A stretch of DNA of 64,000 nt from contig JAIOJX010000028.1 of NCBI GenBank assembly GCA_022376925.1, forward strand, positions 75,667,001 to 75,731,000, written 5' to 3'. The stretch comes from Tragulus kanchil (lineage: Eukaryota; Chordata; Mammalia; Artiodactyla; Tragulidae). The notes beneath the pieces are model-generated. The model was not told where the DNA came from. It searched no databases and saw only the letters and a program-made list of their open reading frames with translations. Position 1 is the stretch's first letter. Each line of letters starts with the position of its first letter. The position numbers were made by a program, and so were the translations under genes. Below, piece by piece: positions 22,178 through 33,503 of this stretch.

Positions 22178-22339
22178 ATAAGTTCTGTTTTTTCCCAAGA
22201 TAGAGTAACAGGCCAAATTTATTTATTTATTTATTGCCTGGAATAGCTAAAAACATCAGGTAAGAATGTATGAAGCAGTATAGAGGTTTTGAAACACTGG
22301 CCATCAGGTCGTGGGATTGATAGGTGATAGACGATGGTA

Positions 22340-22790
22340 GGTTACCGTGAATGGTGTCAAATTCTTAATCTCCAATGGAGAAGAATTCACACTGGGATTA
22401 AAAGACTTGGCCATGGTTACTCAGAGCTTTGTGCAGTGAAAAGTTTATTAAAGTAAGAAAGGGTAGGGAAAAGCTTTCAGCATAGACACTGGAAGCAGGG
22501 TAGAAGAGTGTCCCCCTTTGCCAGTTTAAGCATGACAATTTGTATCTTCCAGTCAGTTACCAAAACAATAAATCAAAAGAATATCTTTAAGGCCCTGTAG
22601 GCCCACACTCATAACATCAACAGGAGGTTAGCTAGGACAGTCTCCAGGCTTCAGGGCTAGGTGAGACATTCTAATGTAAACGCCCAAATTAACATAAGAC
22701 TAGAAGTTTTCAGTTTCAACACTGAAGATCTTTGCCTTTATTTCTCCTTGTCCTTCCTCTTCTCCTCCTTGTCCTTGGAACTGAGTGGCT
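22340..22790 (-). mobile_element. Probable ruminant ERV LTR, antisense
   Basis: 'ggagaagaattcacactgggatt' and 'gtgcagtgaaaagtttatta' (minus-strand AATAAA from TTTATT at 22444-22449) resemble antisense LTR sequence from ruminant endogenous retroviruses. No internal retroviral gene is present. The ends are not defined. Confidence 0.5.
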
Positions 22791-24007
22791 TCCTTGCTGA
22801 GTCTGCCTATGTACCCCTTTCAGGATGATGCCCAGGAGAGGGTCCAGACTGAGCTGCAGGTGTAACTCGTACACTCTGAGTTGAGGAGGTGGGGCTAAGA
22901 GCCCAGGGGAACCAAGCTAGCCAGAGTTCACAGGACGGAGCTCCAGAACAAAGAGAGAGAGCTGCACAGAGAGAGGGTGCTGGAGATAGGCGGGAAGGCC
23001 CCTCATGTGTTCATCAGAATATGTGAGGCAACTCCAGGTGGCTGGAGGAAAGGGGAAGAGGTACAAAGATGAGGGACAGGTTGGAGAGCAGTGCCCTGCA
23101 GCCACAGAAATCCGGGAATATTGCTTGTTCCCTCCAACCAGACTGGAAAATTAATAATTCATGGAGTATTGGGCAAAACAGTCAGGGAGATCTATCCTCA
23201 GTGATGGGAAATATTTAGCCCTATAGTGAGCACTGCTCCTGACGTGCCTAACAAATCATGGAAAAGTGTTACCTGAGAGGGTCTGACTGCTCCCAGGTCA
23301 TCTACTCATCCCAGAACAGACCTTAGGAATATTTAAAAATATTTTAAAATATCCAGTGCCCCACGAGGCAAAAATCACACCCAAATAGTAAAGCAGTTGT
23401 GTTTAAAATGGAAATACATTGTCCTTGACTTTCATAGAGGTGTATTTCCACATACATTTTTGTACCATTACAAAGTCAAACAGTCAAGTCCTTCAGCGTA
23501 ACATTCTGTACAGAACAAACTGGAGTCTGCCAAACCATGGTCTGTGTTGATATTTAACTTGGCTTCTGTGATAGCAGATCCTCTTTCTTGACTGTCATTG
23601 TTTTTTAAATACTTGTCCTGTATTTGATAACTCCAGTTTCCCCACTGGATTATGGGAAGGTAAGCTCAGTCAGTGCATCATGTATCCATCCTAAATGTTG
23701 GAGTGGGGAGCAATGAATTGATGGTGAGGTGGGGTGGATTCTCTAAGGCTGATGAGTGACTTGAAATCAAATGCCTTGGAGAGCAGTAAGGGCCAAACCA
23801 GGGAAGCCAAGATCTGCTGAGAGGTCTGAGGAGTGAGTTCAACCAGGGTCTAGGACCAGAAGCCTTTGAAATTCAAGAGGAGTGTACAGGGAAGAAGTCA
23901 CCAATGTTGTGCTAGTACTGAAGCCAAAGAGTCAGACCTTGAGTTCACTACTAACAGTTTGAGGTTGGGTTAGAAAGGTTATCCTGGAGTCATGCATGAG
24001 CTTAATG
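22791..24007. other. Unique sequence
   Basis: Purine-rich stretch around 22900-23110, then ordinary AT-rich DNA. No gene or clear repeat recognised. Confidence 0.4.
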
Positions 24008-24437
24008 CTCTAAGAGTCCATAACTGAGCTCCAAGATTTGGGCCTGAGCTGTCTATTCTCCTCTGAGATTAGGTAATTTTTAATTTGGTCACCAAGTGTG
24101 TTTCTCTGTTTCATCATTGCCCTGAAGTTCAGTGCGACACCCTATCTTCTGGTTATCCTTTCTTTAATGCTTTGCTGCTTGAAGACAATAAGCTTTCTCC
24201 AGTTTGACTGGTGCTGAAAACCTTACCATCCTCTCCCATTCTGCCCAAGAAATTAGCTGGCTTTTCTTCATACAACTTTTAAGTCTCTTGGATGCTGGAA
24301 AAGTGTATGTTTCTTAAAACGTTATTGTAGGAAAGCTTGTACTTGAAGATGATGACAAGATATCACCACTAGCATGTGATAGAAATGAAAGTTTTTAACC
24401 TCAATTTGAGACTTAAACCCAGGGCCCAGATTTAATC

Positions 24438-24930
24438 AAACCTGTTTGGGACTTGAACCCATGCGGCCGGGACTTGAACCCAGCCTAAACCCTGGTAATT
24501 AAAATCACTCACCCAATGTCTGGACCCACTGAGGCTCAGGTTCTTCATGTCTCTTTGCAGAGAAGAATTCAGCGAGAGACAAAGTGATAGTAGGTAAGAA
24601 ATGGATTTATTCAGATTCAGAGAAAGGACACTCCACAGACAGAGTGTGGACCATGGCAGAGCAAATCCAGTGGCCCCCAAAACATGGCGTTCTTAGCTTT
24701 TATGGCCTGGGTAATTCCATATGCAAATGAGTGGGAGGATTATTCCAGCTCCTTTAGGAAAGGGGTGGAACTTTCAGGCGCCTATGGGTGTGTTATGTAG
24801 CTTGCTGACTGAGGATCAAGGTCTGGTCTGCCATCTTGGACCCATTTGATTCTAATGGGTTTATACTATGTTCTTGGGCTGTCATTCTTTTCAAAAATGG
24901 TGCCCTGCCCCTTTCCCTCCTAACCCTTAC
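24438..24930 (-). mobile_element. ERV LTR (BTLTR1-like), antisense, solo
   Basis: The block begins 'tgtttgggacttgaaccc' and ends 'cctaacccttaca', giving TG...CA ends. The polyadenylation signal lies on the minus strand (TTTATT at 24606-24611), followed by 'gagagacaaagtgatagt' and 'gcagagaagaattcagcgag'. No gag, pol or env sequence is attached, so it is a solo LTR. No target-site duplication could be confirmed, so the left end may be slightly off. The BTLTR1 likeness is from memory of the family. Confidence 0.65.
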
Positions 24931-25606
24931 AGAAATGTTACTTTCTCTGAAGGATTGAGACTAAAGGGTCAGTCTTTAAAGAAATTGGAAGTCACTTTGT
25001 CTTTTAAAGCAGGAGTATTAAGGTCATATTTTCACCTGGAAAGGAGTATTTTGATCAGAAGGCTTTCAAAATTTTACCTTTATTTCCAGTGATGGCTGGA
25101 CCGTGGATTGGGTTACTATAGCTGGAACACAGGTGCAATGTCAGTATTCTCGTGGTCTCTATGATGGTTCGGTGGTCTCTAAGAGTCCATAACTGAGCTC
25201 CAAGATTTGGGCCTGAGCTGTCTATTCTCCTCTGAGATTAGGTAATTTTTAATTTGGTCGCCAAGTGTGTTTCTCTGTTTCATCATTGCCCTGAAGTTCA
25301 GTGCGACACCCTATCTTCTGGTTATCCTTTCTTTAATGCTTTGCTGCTTGAAGACAATAAGCTTTCTCCAGTTTGACTGGTGCTGAAAACCTTACCATCC
25401 TCTCCCATTCTGCCCAAGAAATTAGCTGGCTTTTCTTCATACAACTTTTAAGTCTCTTGGATGCTGGAAAAGTGTATGTTTCTTAAAACGTTATTGTAGG
25501 AAAGCTTGTACTTGAAGATGATGACAAGATATCACCACTAGCATGTGATAGAAATGAAAGTTTTTAACCTCAATTTGAGACTTAAACCCAGGGCCCAGAT
25601 TTAATC

Positions 25607-26099
25607 AAACCTGTTTGGGACTTGAACCCATGCGGCCGGGACTTGAACCCAGCCTAAACCCTGGTAATTAAAATCACTCACCCAATGTCTGGACCCACTG
25701 AGGCTCAGGTTCTTCATGTCTCTTTGCAGAGAAGAATTCAGCGAGAGACAAAGTGATAGTAGGTAAGAAATGGATTTATTCAGATTCAGAGAAAGGACAC
25801 TCCACAGACAGAGTGTGGACCATGGCAGAGCAAATCCAGTGGCCCCCAAAACATGGCGTTCTTAGCTTTTATGGCCTGGGTAATTCCATATGCAAATGAG
25901 TGGGAGGATTATTCCAGCTCCTTTAGGAAAGGGGTGGAACTTTCAGGCGCCTATGGGTGTGTTATGTAGCTTGCTGACTGAGGATCAAGGTCTGGTCTGC
26001 CATCTTGGACCCATTTGATTCTAATGGGTTTATACTATGTTCTTGGGCTGTCATTCTTTTCAAAAATGGTGCCCTGCCCCTTTCCCTCCTAACCCTTAC
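25607..26099 (-). mobile_element. ERV LTR (duplicate)
   Basis: Copy B of the solo LTR at 24438, shifted by 1169. If real, the two LTRs would mimic a provirus with only about 680 bases between them, but the flanks are duplicated too, which excludes a provirus. Confidence 0.65.
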
Positions 26100-26344
26100 A
26101 GAAATGTTACTTTCTCTGAAGGATTGAGACTAAAGGGTCAGTCTTTAAAGAAATTGGAAGTCACTTTGTCTTTTAAAGCAGGAGTATTAAGGTCATATTT
26201 TCACCTGGAAAGGAGTATTTTGATCAGAAGGCTTTCAAAATTTTACCTTTATTTCCAGTGATGGCTGGACCGTGGATTGGGTTACTATAGCTGGAACACA
26301 GGGATGCATATTGGTCAGTATTCTCGTGGTCTCTATGATGGTTC

Positions 26345-26717
26345 TTGTGGCAAAAATGATTCGCTTGCAGTATTTAATGTAATAACAACAACAGAAGCAA
26401 TACTTTTAGATGGTGGATGGAAGAAGTCTATCACTTTCATTTCCTTCAAATCAGTGTTGATTATTGATTGGAGGAGGTTCTGTTCCTCTTCGGTGTTTTC
26501 CAGTGAGAGAGATTAGGAAAGCATGGGTGAGGCTTTCTGCCTCCATTTGACAAGTTTAGGAACATCTCCTGTATTCCTGCACATATCTTTAGCCTATTTG
26601 GAAGATGTAGTCAAGGACAAAGATATGGTTTCTGGAGAGAAATGCACAGAAGAACTTCATATAATCTAATGGTTGTTAATTGTGGTAGGTGTTGCTGGTT
26701 TTATTTTTGGCATTTTA
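26345..26717. other. Unique sequence
   Basis: No feature recognised between the LTR duplication and the BovB element. Confidence 0.45.
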
Positions 26718-27196
26718 TTGTTGTTGTTCAGATGTTAAGGTATTTCCAACTCTTTGTGACCTCATGGACTACAACACGCCAGGCTCCTCTGTCCTCCATT
26801 ATCTCCTAGAGTTTGCTAAAGTTCATGTCCATTGAGTTCGTCATGCTGTCTTACCATCTCATCTTCTGTCATCCCCATCTTTGCCTTCAGTCTTTCTCAG
26901 CATCAGGATCTTTTCCAATGAGTTGGGTCTTCATAAAAGGTGGCCAAAGTATTGGAACTTCAGCTTCAGTATCAGTCCTTCCAGTGGACATTCGGGATTG
27001 ATTTTCTTTAGGTTTGACTGGTTTGATCTCCTTTCAGTTCAAGGAACTCCTAGGAGTCCAGCACCACAATTTGAAAGCATCAGTTCTTTGGTGCTCAGCC
27101 TTCTTTGTGGTCCAACTCTCACATCTGTACACTACTACTGGAAAAACAGTGGCTTTGACTATATTGATCTCTATCAGCAAAGTGATGTCTCTGCTT

Positions 27197-27468
27197 CCCC
27201 CCTCCCCTTGGCCACTTCTATTGATCTTTCACTTATCTGTTTCCATCCATCCTCGTTATCTGGCCTGCGTGGGCCTCCTGTCTCAGTGGCCTCTCTTGTT
27301 GCAGAGCACCGGCTCTGGGCGCATGTGCTCCAGAGCTCCGGCTCGGCAGTTGGACACATCGGTCCAGCCACTGCACGGCATGTGGGATCTTCCCAGGCCA
27401 AGGATGGAACCGGTGTCCCTTGCACTGCAAGGCGGTGTCCTTACCCACTGGACCACCAGGGAAGCCCT
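27197..27468 (-). mobile_element. tRNA-Glu SINE, 'gcgcatg' type, inserted in BovB
   Basis: Antisense copy with the gcgcatgtgctccagagctc body and a tRNA head. It is flanked by gtctctgctt (27187-27196 and about 27470-27479), splitting the BovB phrase 'gtctctgctttttaatat'. It must be younger than the BovB. The duplicate is at 28341-28612. Confidence 0.88.
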
Positions 27469-27665
27469 GTCTCTGCTTTTTAATATACTGCCTATGCTTG
27501 TTATAGCTCTCCTTCCAGAGAGCAAGCATCTTTTAATTTTATGGCTGCAGTCACCATTTGTGGTGATTTTGGAGCCCAAGAAAATAAAATCTGTCACTTT
27601 TTCCATTTTTCCTCCATCTGTTTGTTTTGAAGTAATGGGACCAGATGCCATGATCTTAGTGTTTT

Positions 27666-27953
27666 CTCTTTCAGATCATATAACTGTATTTTCTATTTTT
27701 CTTGCATAGGGCCATCTGATTGGTTTCCACAAAGGGATCATAGAAATAAATAAAATGCATCTGAACTAAACCATTTAAGCCTTCTCTACCACCACTCTTT
27801 TGCCTCTCTGGTGAGCAGAAATGCCAGGTGTTGAAGATGGCCTCCAACAGGAATATGACCGGTCTAAAGCATTGTTTAAAGGAAAGCTATACAACTGAGA
27901 GAGCTTGGTTGGGCTTAATTTGCATGATACGTAACCTTTCATATAAGAAATTG
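27666..27953. mobile_element. Unidentified ~288-bp insertion in BovB
   Basis: BovB continuity breaks after 'gatcttagtgtttt' and resumes at 'gcttagtttttttaatgttcag'. The intervening sequence is not BovB. Short direct repeats cttagtgtttt (27655-27665) and cttagtttttt (27954-27964) bracket it, consistent with a target-site duplication. It has no tRNA-like promoter, no long poly-A and no recognisable LTR. It contains aaataaataaaatgcat near 27746. Family unknown. Duplicate at 28810-29097. Confidence 0.6.
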
Positions 27954-28340
27954 CTTAGTTTTTTTAATGTTCAGTTTGAAGCCAGCTTGTTCACTCTCCT
28001 CTTTCACTCTCATCAAAGCATTCTTTAATGTCTCTTCACTTTCTGCCATTAGACTGTATCATCTGCATGTCTCAAGTCGATATTTCTCCCAGCTGTCTTG
28101 ATTTCAACTGTGATTCATCCGAAGCCCTTTACTCTGCACATTGGATTTTCTTTAGGTTTGACTGGTTTGATCTCCTTTCAGTTCAAGGAACTCCTAGGAG
28201 TCCAGCACCACAATTTGAAAGCATCAGTTCTTTGGTGCTCAGCCTTCTTTGTGGTCCAACTCTCACATCTGTACACTACTACTGGAAAAACAGTGGCTTT
28301 GACTATATTGATCTCTATCAGCAAAGTGATGTCTCTGCTT

Positions 28341-28612
28341 CCCCCCTCCCCTTGGCCACTTCTATTGATCTTTCACTTATCTGTTTCCATCCATCCTCGT
28401 TATCTGGCCTGCGTGGGCCTCCTGTCTCAGTGGCCTCTCTTGTTGCAGAGCACCGGCTCTGGGCGCATGTGCTCCAGAGCTCCGGCTCGGCAGTTGGACA
28501 CATCGGTCCAGCCACTGCACGGCATGTGGGATCTTCCCAGGCCAAGGATGGAACCGGTGTCCCTTGCACTGCAAGGCGGTGTCCTTACCCACTGGACCAC
28601 CGGGGAAGCCCT
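28341..28612 (-). mobile_element. 'gcgcatg' SINE in BovB (duplicate)
   Basis: Copy B of 27197-27468, shifted by 1144. Confidence 0.88.
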
Positions 28613-28809
28613 GTCTCTGCTTTTTAATATACTGCCTATGCTTGTTATAGCTCTCCTTCCAGAGAGCAAGCATCTTTTAATTTTATGGCTGCAGTCACCA
28701 TTTGTGGTGATTTTGGAGCCCAAGAAAATAAAATCTGTCACTTTTTCCATTTTTCCTCCATCTGTTTGTTTTGAAGTAATGGGACCAGATGCCATGATCT
28801 TAGTGTTTT

Positions 28810-29097
28810 CTCTTTCAGATCATATAACTGTATTTTCTATTTTTCTTGCATAGGGCCATCTGATTGGTTTCCACAAAGGGATCATAGAAATAAATAAAAT
28901 GCATCTGAACTAAACCATTTAAGCCTTCTCTACCACCACTCTTTTGCCTCTCTGGTGAGCAGAAATGCCAGGTGTTGAAGATGGCCTCCAACAGGAATAT
29001 GACCGGTCTAAAGCATTGTTTAAAGGAAAGCTATACAACTGAGAGAGCTTGGTTGGGCTTAATTTGCATGATACGTAACCTTTCATATAAGAAATTG
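28810..29097. mobile_element. Unidentified insertion (duplicate)
   Basis: Copy B of 27666-27953, with its flanking direct repeats. Confidence 0.58.
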
Positions 29098-29299
29098 CTT
29101 AGTTTTTTTAATGTTCAGTTTGAAGCCAGCTTTTTCACTCTCCTCTTTCACTCTCATCAAAGCATTCTTTAATGTCTCTTCACTTTCTGCCATTAGACTG
29201 TATCATCTGCATGTCTCAAGTCGATATTTCTCCCAGCTGTCTTGATTTCAACTGTGATTCATCCGACTTAGCATTTCACTTGATGTACTCTGCACAGAG

Positions 29300-29590
29300 G
29301 TTAAATAAGCAGGGTGACAGTAGACAGCCTTGCTGTACTCCTTTCCCAACCAGTCAGTTGTACCATGTCCAGTTCTAACTGTTGCTTTACCCGCATGCAG
29401 GTTTCTCAGGAGACAGAAAAGGTGATATGGTATGCCCAATTCTAAGAATTTTCCACAGTTTGTTGTTATCCACACAGTCAAAGGCTTTAGTGTAGTCAGT
29501 GAAGTGGAAGTCAATGTTTTTCTGGAATCCCTTGCTTCCTCTATGATCCAACAAATATTGGCATTTTGATCTCTGGTCCCCCTGCCTCAT
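29300..29590 (-). pseudogene. BovB reverse transcriptase remnant
   Basis: Frame-broken translation on the minus strand carries 'DYTKAFDCVDNNKLWKIL', matching the RTE-clade RT block that includes the first catalytic aspartate, then in another frame 'LLRNLHAGKATVRTGHGTTD'. The frame shift between the two pieces (about 29450) and the later loss of similarity make it dead. The YADD block is not identifiable here. Confidence 0.85.
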
Positions 29591-30021
29591 TGAAACTCAG
29601 CTTGTATATCTAGAAGTGCTCAGTTCACACATTGCTGAAACCTCACTTGAAGGATTTAAAGCATAACCATGCTAGCATGTGAAATGAATACAGTTATGCA
29701 GTAGTTTGAACATTCTTTGACATTGTCCTCCTTTGGGATTGAACTGAAAGCTGACATGTTCCAGTCCTGTGGTCATTGCTGAGTTTTCCAAATTTGTTGA
29801 CATATTCAGTGCAGTACTTTAATAGCATCATCTTTTGGGATTTTAAATAGCTCAGCTGGAATTCAGTCACCTCCACTAGTTTTCTTAGTAGCAATTCTTC
29901 CTAAGGCCCACTTGACTTCACACTCTAGGATGTCTGGCTCTAGGTGAGTGATCACACCATCGTGGTTATCTGGGTCATTAAGACATTTTTTGGTACAGTC
30001 CTTCTGTATATTCTTGCTACC

Positions 30022-30075
30022 TCTTCTTAATCTCTTAATCTCTTAATCTCTTCTTAATCTTCTTAATCTCTTCTG
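30022..30075. repeat. Local (cttaatct)n expansion
   Basis: The BovB phrase 'cttcttaatctcttctg' has become several copies of cttaatct and cttcttaatct. A slippage-type minisatellite that arose inside the BovB. Confidence 0.75.
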
Positions 30076-30090
30076 TTTCTGTTACTGGTT

Positions 30091-30734
30091 CTGGTTTTGG
30101 CATTACTTTTAATTATTTCTGCTTGAGTGGTAATAAGTAAGACAGGGTAGAGTGAGTGTCAAAGTACCATGCTCTGATAAGCAGCTATATTTTGATTGCC
30201 TCTCCGATTGGCATTTATTTTTCCCTGAGAAGAGAATCTCCTTGAAAATGGGGAACCTTTAAAGGTGGCAGGAGCCTTTGAGTTTGCCTCAGCCTCGGTC
30301 TCACTTCCATCTTATGCTTTTGTCTCTCCCCTTTATGCTCATTCTCTCCCCCAAACCTACAAGTGCTCTTTTGTTAGCAGCTCTCTCCAGGACCTCATTT
30401 ACCCAGAAAGTGAACAGGATTCAGCAGGGGCTATGGTGAGATACTTCCCCTCTTATTTTCTGTGAATATTATTTTGGGGATTGGAAATCAAATTTTCATG
30501 CTACTGTGGAAGTCCTCCTTTGAGACTTTTAAAAAATAAATTTAGTTTACTCAGGTGAGAGGGATCAAAGATATGCCCATGACAGATTTGGAATTATAAA
30601 GAACTGTAAACAACAAAACTCTGTAAAAGCAAAAGAAAGTAAAAAAAGAATGAAAGAACAGACCTAGAAATGGGAAAACCTTTGTGATAAAATCATATTA
30701 TGGCATGCTAAAAAAAAATTAAAAAATAAATAAA
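30091..30734. other. Unique sequence between BovB and L1
   Basis: No gene recognised. A/T-rich with aaaaaataaatttagttta-like strings near 30530 and 30720. Confidence 0.45.
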
Positions 30735-32039
30735 TTTAGTTTATTTTTAGTTGCTTCCCAATATTGTGTTAATGCAAGAGGTATTTCTTTTCTCCACACT
30801 CTCTCCAGCATTTATTGTTTGTGGATTTTTTATGATGGCCATTTTGACTGATGTATGGTGATATTTCATTGTAGTTTTGATTTGCATTTCTCTTATAGTG
30901 AGTACTGTTGAGCATCTTTTCATGTGTTATTAGCCATCTGTATGTATTCTTTGGAGAAATGTCTGTTTAGGTTTCTTGCCCACTTTTTGATTGGGTTGGT
31001 GGGTTTTTTGGTATTGAGTTTTATGAGCTGCTTGTATAGTTTGTAAATTAACCCTTGGTTAGTTGTCTCATTTGGTGTTTTCTCTGATTCTGAGAATTGT
31101 CTTCCACCTGTTTATAGTTTCCTTTGCTGTGCAAAAGCTTTTAAGTTTATGTAACTACAACTTGCTTGTTTTTGTTTTTATTTCCATTACTCTTGGGAGG
31201 TTTGTCATAGAGGATCTTGCTGTGATTTATGTCATAGAGTCTTCCATTTATGTTTTACTGTCAGAGTTCTGTAGTTTCTGGTCTTATATTTAGGTCTTTA
31301 ATGCATTTTGAGTTTATCTTTGTGTATGATGTTAAGAAGTGTTCTAATTTGACTTCTTTACATGTAACTGTCCAGTTCTCCCAGCACCACTTATTGAAAT
31401 GACTATCCCTTCCTCATTGAAATTCTTGCCTCCTTTATCAAAGATAAGGTGCCCATAGGTGTGTGGAGTTATCTCTAGGCTTTCTATCTTGTTCCGTTGG
31501 TCTATATTTCTGTTTTTGTGCTAGTGCCATACTGTCTTCATGAATGCAGCTTTGTAATATAGTCTGAAGTCAGAGAGGTTGATTTCTCCAGCTCCATTCT
31601 TCTTTCTCAAGATTTCTTTGGCTATTTGGGGTCTTTGGTGTTTCCATACAAATTTGAAATTTTTTATTCTAGTTCTGTGAAAAATGGTATTGGTAATTTG
31701 ACAGATTCAAATTACCAATAGCATTTAGTAGTATAGTCACCTTCACAATCTCCTTTGTATTTCTGCATTGTCTGTTGTAACCTTTCTTTTTTCATTCCTA
31801 ATGTTGTTGATTTGATTCTTCTCCCCCAACTTTTTCTTGAAGAGTGTGGCTAATGGTTTTCTAGTTTTGTTTATATTCTCAAAGAACCAGTTTTTAGTTT
31901 TATTAATCTTTACTATTGTTTCCTTCATTTCTGCTCTGATTTTTATGATTTCTTCCCTTATTCTAGCTTTGTTTTTTTTTTTTTTTTTCCCCCAGTTGTT
32001 TTAAGTGTGAAGTTAGGCTGTCTATTTGTTGTCTTTCTT

Positions 32040-32273
32040 TTCCTTTTTTTTGGGCCACTTCTATTGATCTTTCATTCACTTATCTTTTTTGTTCTTTGGC
32101 CTGTGTGGGCCTCCTGTCGCATGGGTGCATGCACTGCAGAGCTCTGTCTCAGTAGTTGGACACATCGGTCCAGTCACTCCATGGCACGTGGGATCCTACC
32201 AGGCCAGGGGTGGAACCGGCGCCCCTTGCACTGCAAGGTGGTATCCTTACCCACTGGACTACTAGGGCAGTCC
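32040..32273 (-). mobile_element. tRNA-Glu SINE, 'gcgcatg' type, inserted in L1
   Basis: A diverged copy missing part of the body (gcatgggtgcatgcactgcag) but with the intact head 'gaaccggcgccccttgcact'. It is flanked by tgttgtctttctt at about 32027-32039 and 32274-32286, a 13-base target-site duplication inside the L1. The duplicate is at 33153-33386. Confidence 0.85.
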
Positions 32274-33152
32274 TGTTGTCTTTCTTGTTTCTTAAGGTAG
32301 GAATGTATTGCTATAAACTTCCCTCTTAGAACTGCTTTTGTTGCATCCCATAGGTTTTGGTTCATTGTGTTTCCATTTAGAGTTGTTTACTGTCAAGTTC
32401 TGTAGTTTGATTTAGGTCTTTAATGCATTTTTTTTTGTATGATGTTAAGAAGTGTTCTAATTTGACTTCTTTACATGTAACTGTCCAGTTCTCCCAGCAC
32501 CACTTATTGAAATGACTATCCCTTCCTCATTGAAATTCTTGCCTCCTTTATCAAAGATAAGGTGCCCATAGGTGTGTGGAGTTATCTCTAGGCTTTCTAT
32601 CTTGTTCCGTTGGTCTATATTTCTGTTTTTGTGCTAGTGCCATACTGTCTTCATGAATGCAGCTTTGTAATATAGTCTGAAGTCAGAGAGGTTGATTTCT
32701 CCAGCTCCATTCTTCTTTCTCAAGATTTCTTTGGCTATTTGGGGTCTTTGGTGTTTCCATACAAATTTGAAATTTTTTATTCTAGTTCTGTGAAAAATGG
32801 TATTGGTAATTTGACAGATTCAAATTACCAATAGCATTTAGTAGTATAGTCACCTTCACAATCTCCTTTGTATTTCTGCATTGTCTGTTGTAACCTTTCT
32901 TTTTTCATTCCTAATGTTGTTGATTTGATTCTTCTCCCCCAACTTTTTCTTGAAGAGTGTGGCTAATGGTTTTCTAGTTTTGTTTATATTCTCAAAGAAC
33001 CAGTTTTTAGTTTTATTAATCTTTACTATTGTTTCCTTCATTTCTGCTCTGATTTTTATGATTTCTTCCCTTATTCTAGCTTTGTTTTTTTTTTTTTTTT
33101 TCCCCCAGTTGTTTTAAGTGTGAAGTTAGGCTGTCTATTTGTTGTCTTTCTT

Positions 33153-33386
33153 TTCCTTTTTTTTGGGCCACTTCTATTGATCTTTCATTCACTTATCTTT
33201 TTTGTTCTTTGGCCTGTGTGGGCCTCCTGTCGCATGGGTGCATGCACTGCAGAGCTCTGTCTCAGTAGTTGGACACATCGGTCCAGTCACTCCATGGCAC
33301 GTGGGATCCTACCAGGCCAGGGGTGGAACCGGCGCCCCTTGCACTGCAAGGTGGTATCCTTACCCACTGGACTACTAGGGCAGTCC
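33153..33386 (-). mobile_element. 'gcgcatg' SINE in L1 (duplicate)
   Basis: Copy B of 32040-32273, shifted by 1113. Confidence 0.85.
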
Positions 33387-33503
33387 TGTTGTCTTTCTTG
33401 TTTCTTAAGGTAGGAATGTATTGCTATAAACTTCCCTCTTAGAACTGCTTTTGTTGCATCCCATAGGTTTTGGGTCATTGTGTTTCCATTTAGAGTTGTT
33501 TAC

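Larger units (their letters stand above)
24008..26344. repeat. Tandem duplication 7 (~1.17 kb unit)
   Basis: Copy A is 24008-25170 and copy B is 25177-26344, offset 1169 rising to 1174. The last 45 bases of copy A carry deletions relative to copy B (cacaggtgcaatgtcag against cacagggatgcatattggtcag), so copy A decays just at the junction. One clear body substitution (ttggtcacc/ttggtcgcc). The unit encloses a whole LTR. Confidence 0.92.
27001..29296. repeat. Tandem duplication 8 (~1.15 kb unit)
   Basis: Copy A is 27001-28140 and copy B is 28145-29296, offset 1144. The last ~30 bases of copy A are rearranged (ccgaagccctttactctgcaca) compared with copy B, which has about a dozen more bases there. 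Body differences include ccaccaggg/ccaccgggg and agcttgttc/agctttttc. The whole unit lies inside one BovB. Confidence 0.92.
26718..30090 (-). mobile_element. BovB (RTE-clade LINE), 5'-truncated, antisense
   Basis: The 3' terminus is at 26718 (ttgttgttgttcagatgtta), and the element reads toward higher coordinates on the minus strand. Diagnostic pieces include ccaaagtattggaacttcag, gtccaactctcacatctgta, ggctgcagtcaccatttgtg and gtgagtgatcacaccatcgt. Decayed RTE open-frame remnants are visible: 'MASGPITS' and 'SKITTNGDCSHKIKR' (about 27570-27651), and the reverse-transcriptase stretch 'DYTKAFDCVD' near 29480. It is interrupted by a SINE, an unidentified insertion and a tandem duplication, and ends in a local (cttaatct)n expansion. 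Not functional. Confidence 0.92.
30735..33503 (-). mobile_element. L1 fragment, antisense, RT core deleted
   Basis: Antisense ORF2 C-terminal phrases run from 'cactctctccagcatttatt' (30795) through 'cccagcaccacttattgaa' and 'gtgccatactgtcttcatga' to about 31690. At 31690-31750 the sequence jumps to the region between endonuclease and RT ('ctgcattgtctgttgtaacc', 'ctcaaagaaccagtttttag'), so about the whole RT core is missing. No 3' UTR is present. The span includes tandem duplication 9 and a SINE. Confidence 0.82.
31263..33503. repeat. Tandem duplication 9 (~1.11 kb unit)
   Basis: Copy A is 31263-32390 and copy B is 32391-33503, offset 1113. The first 50 bases of copy B lack two blocks of about 9 bases present in copy A (after gtagttt and after gcatttt). 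One body change (ttttggttc/ttttgggtc). The join falls in 'tttactgtca', which is shared by both sides. Confidence 0.92.

Noticed and set aside
24438..26099. Two identical LTRs 1.17 kb apart, suggesting a small provirus
   Set aside because: The sequence on both outer sides is also duplicated and there is no gag, pol or env between. This is duplication 7 around a solo LTR.
27014..28853. Frames of 231 and 251 codons on the plus strand
   Set aside because: They run through the antisense strand of BovB, across a SINE and an insertion, and exist twice because of duplication 8. No domain or exon structure.
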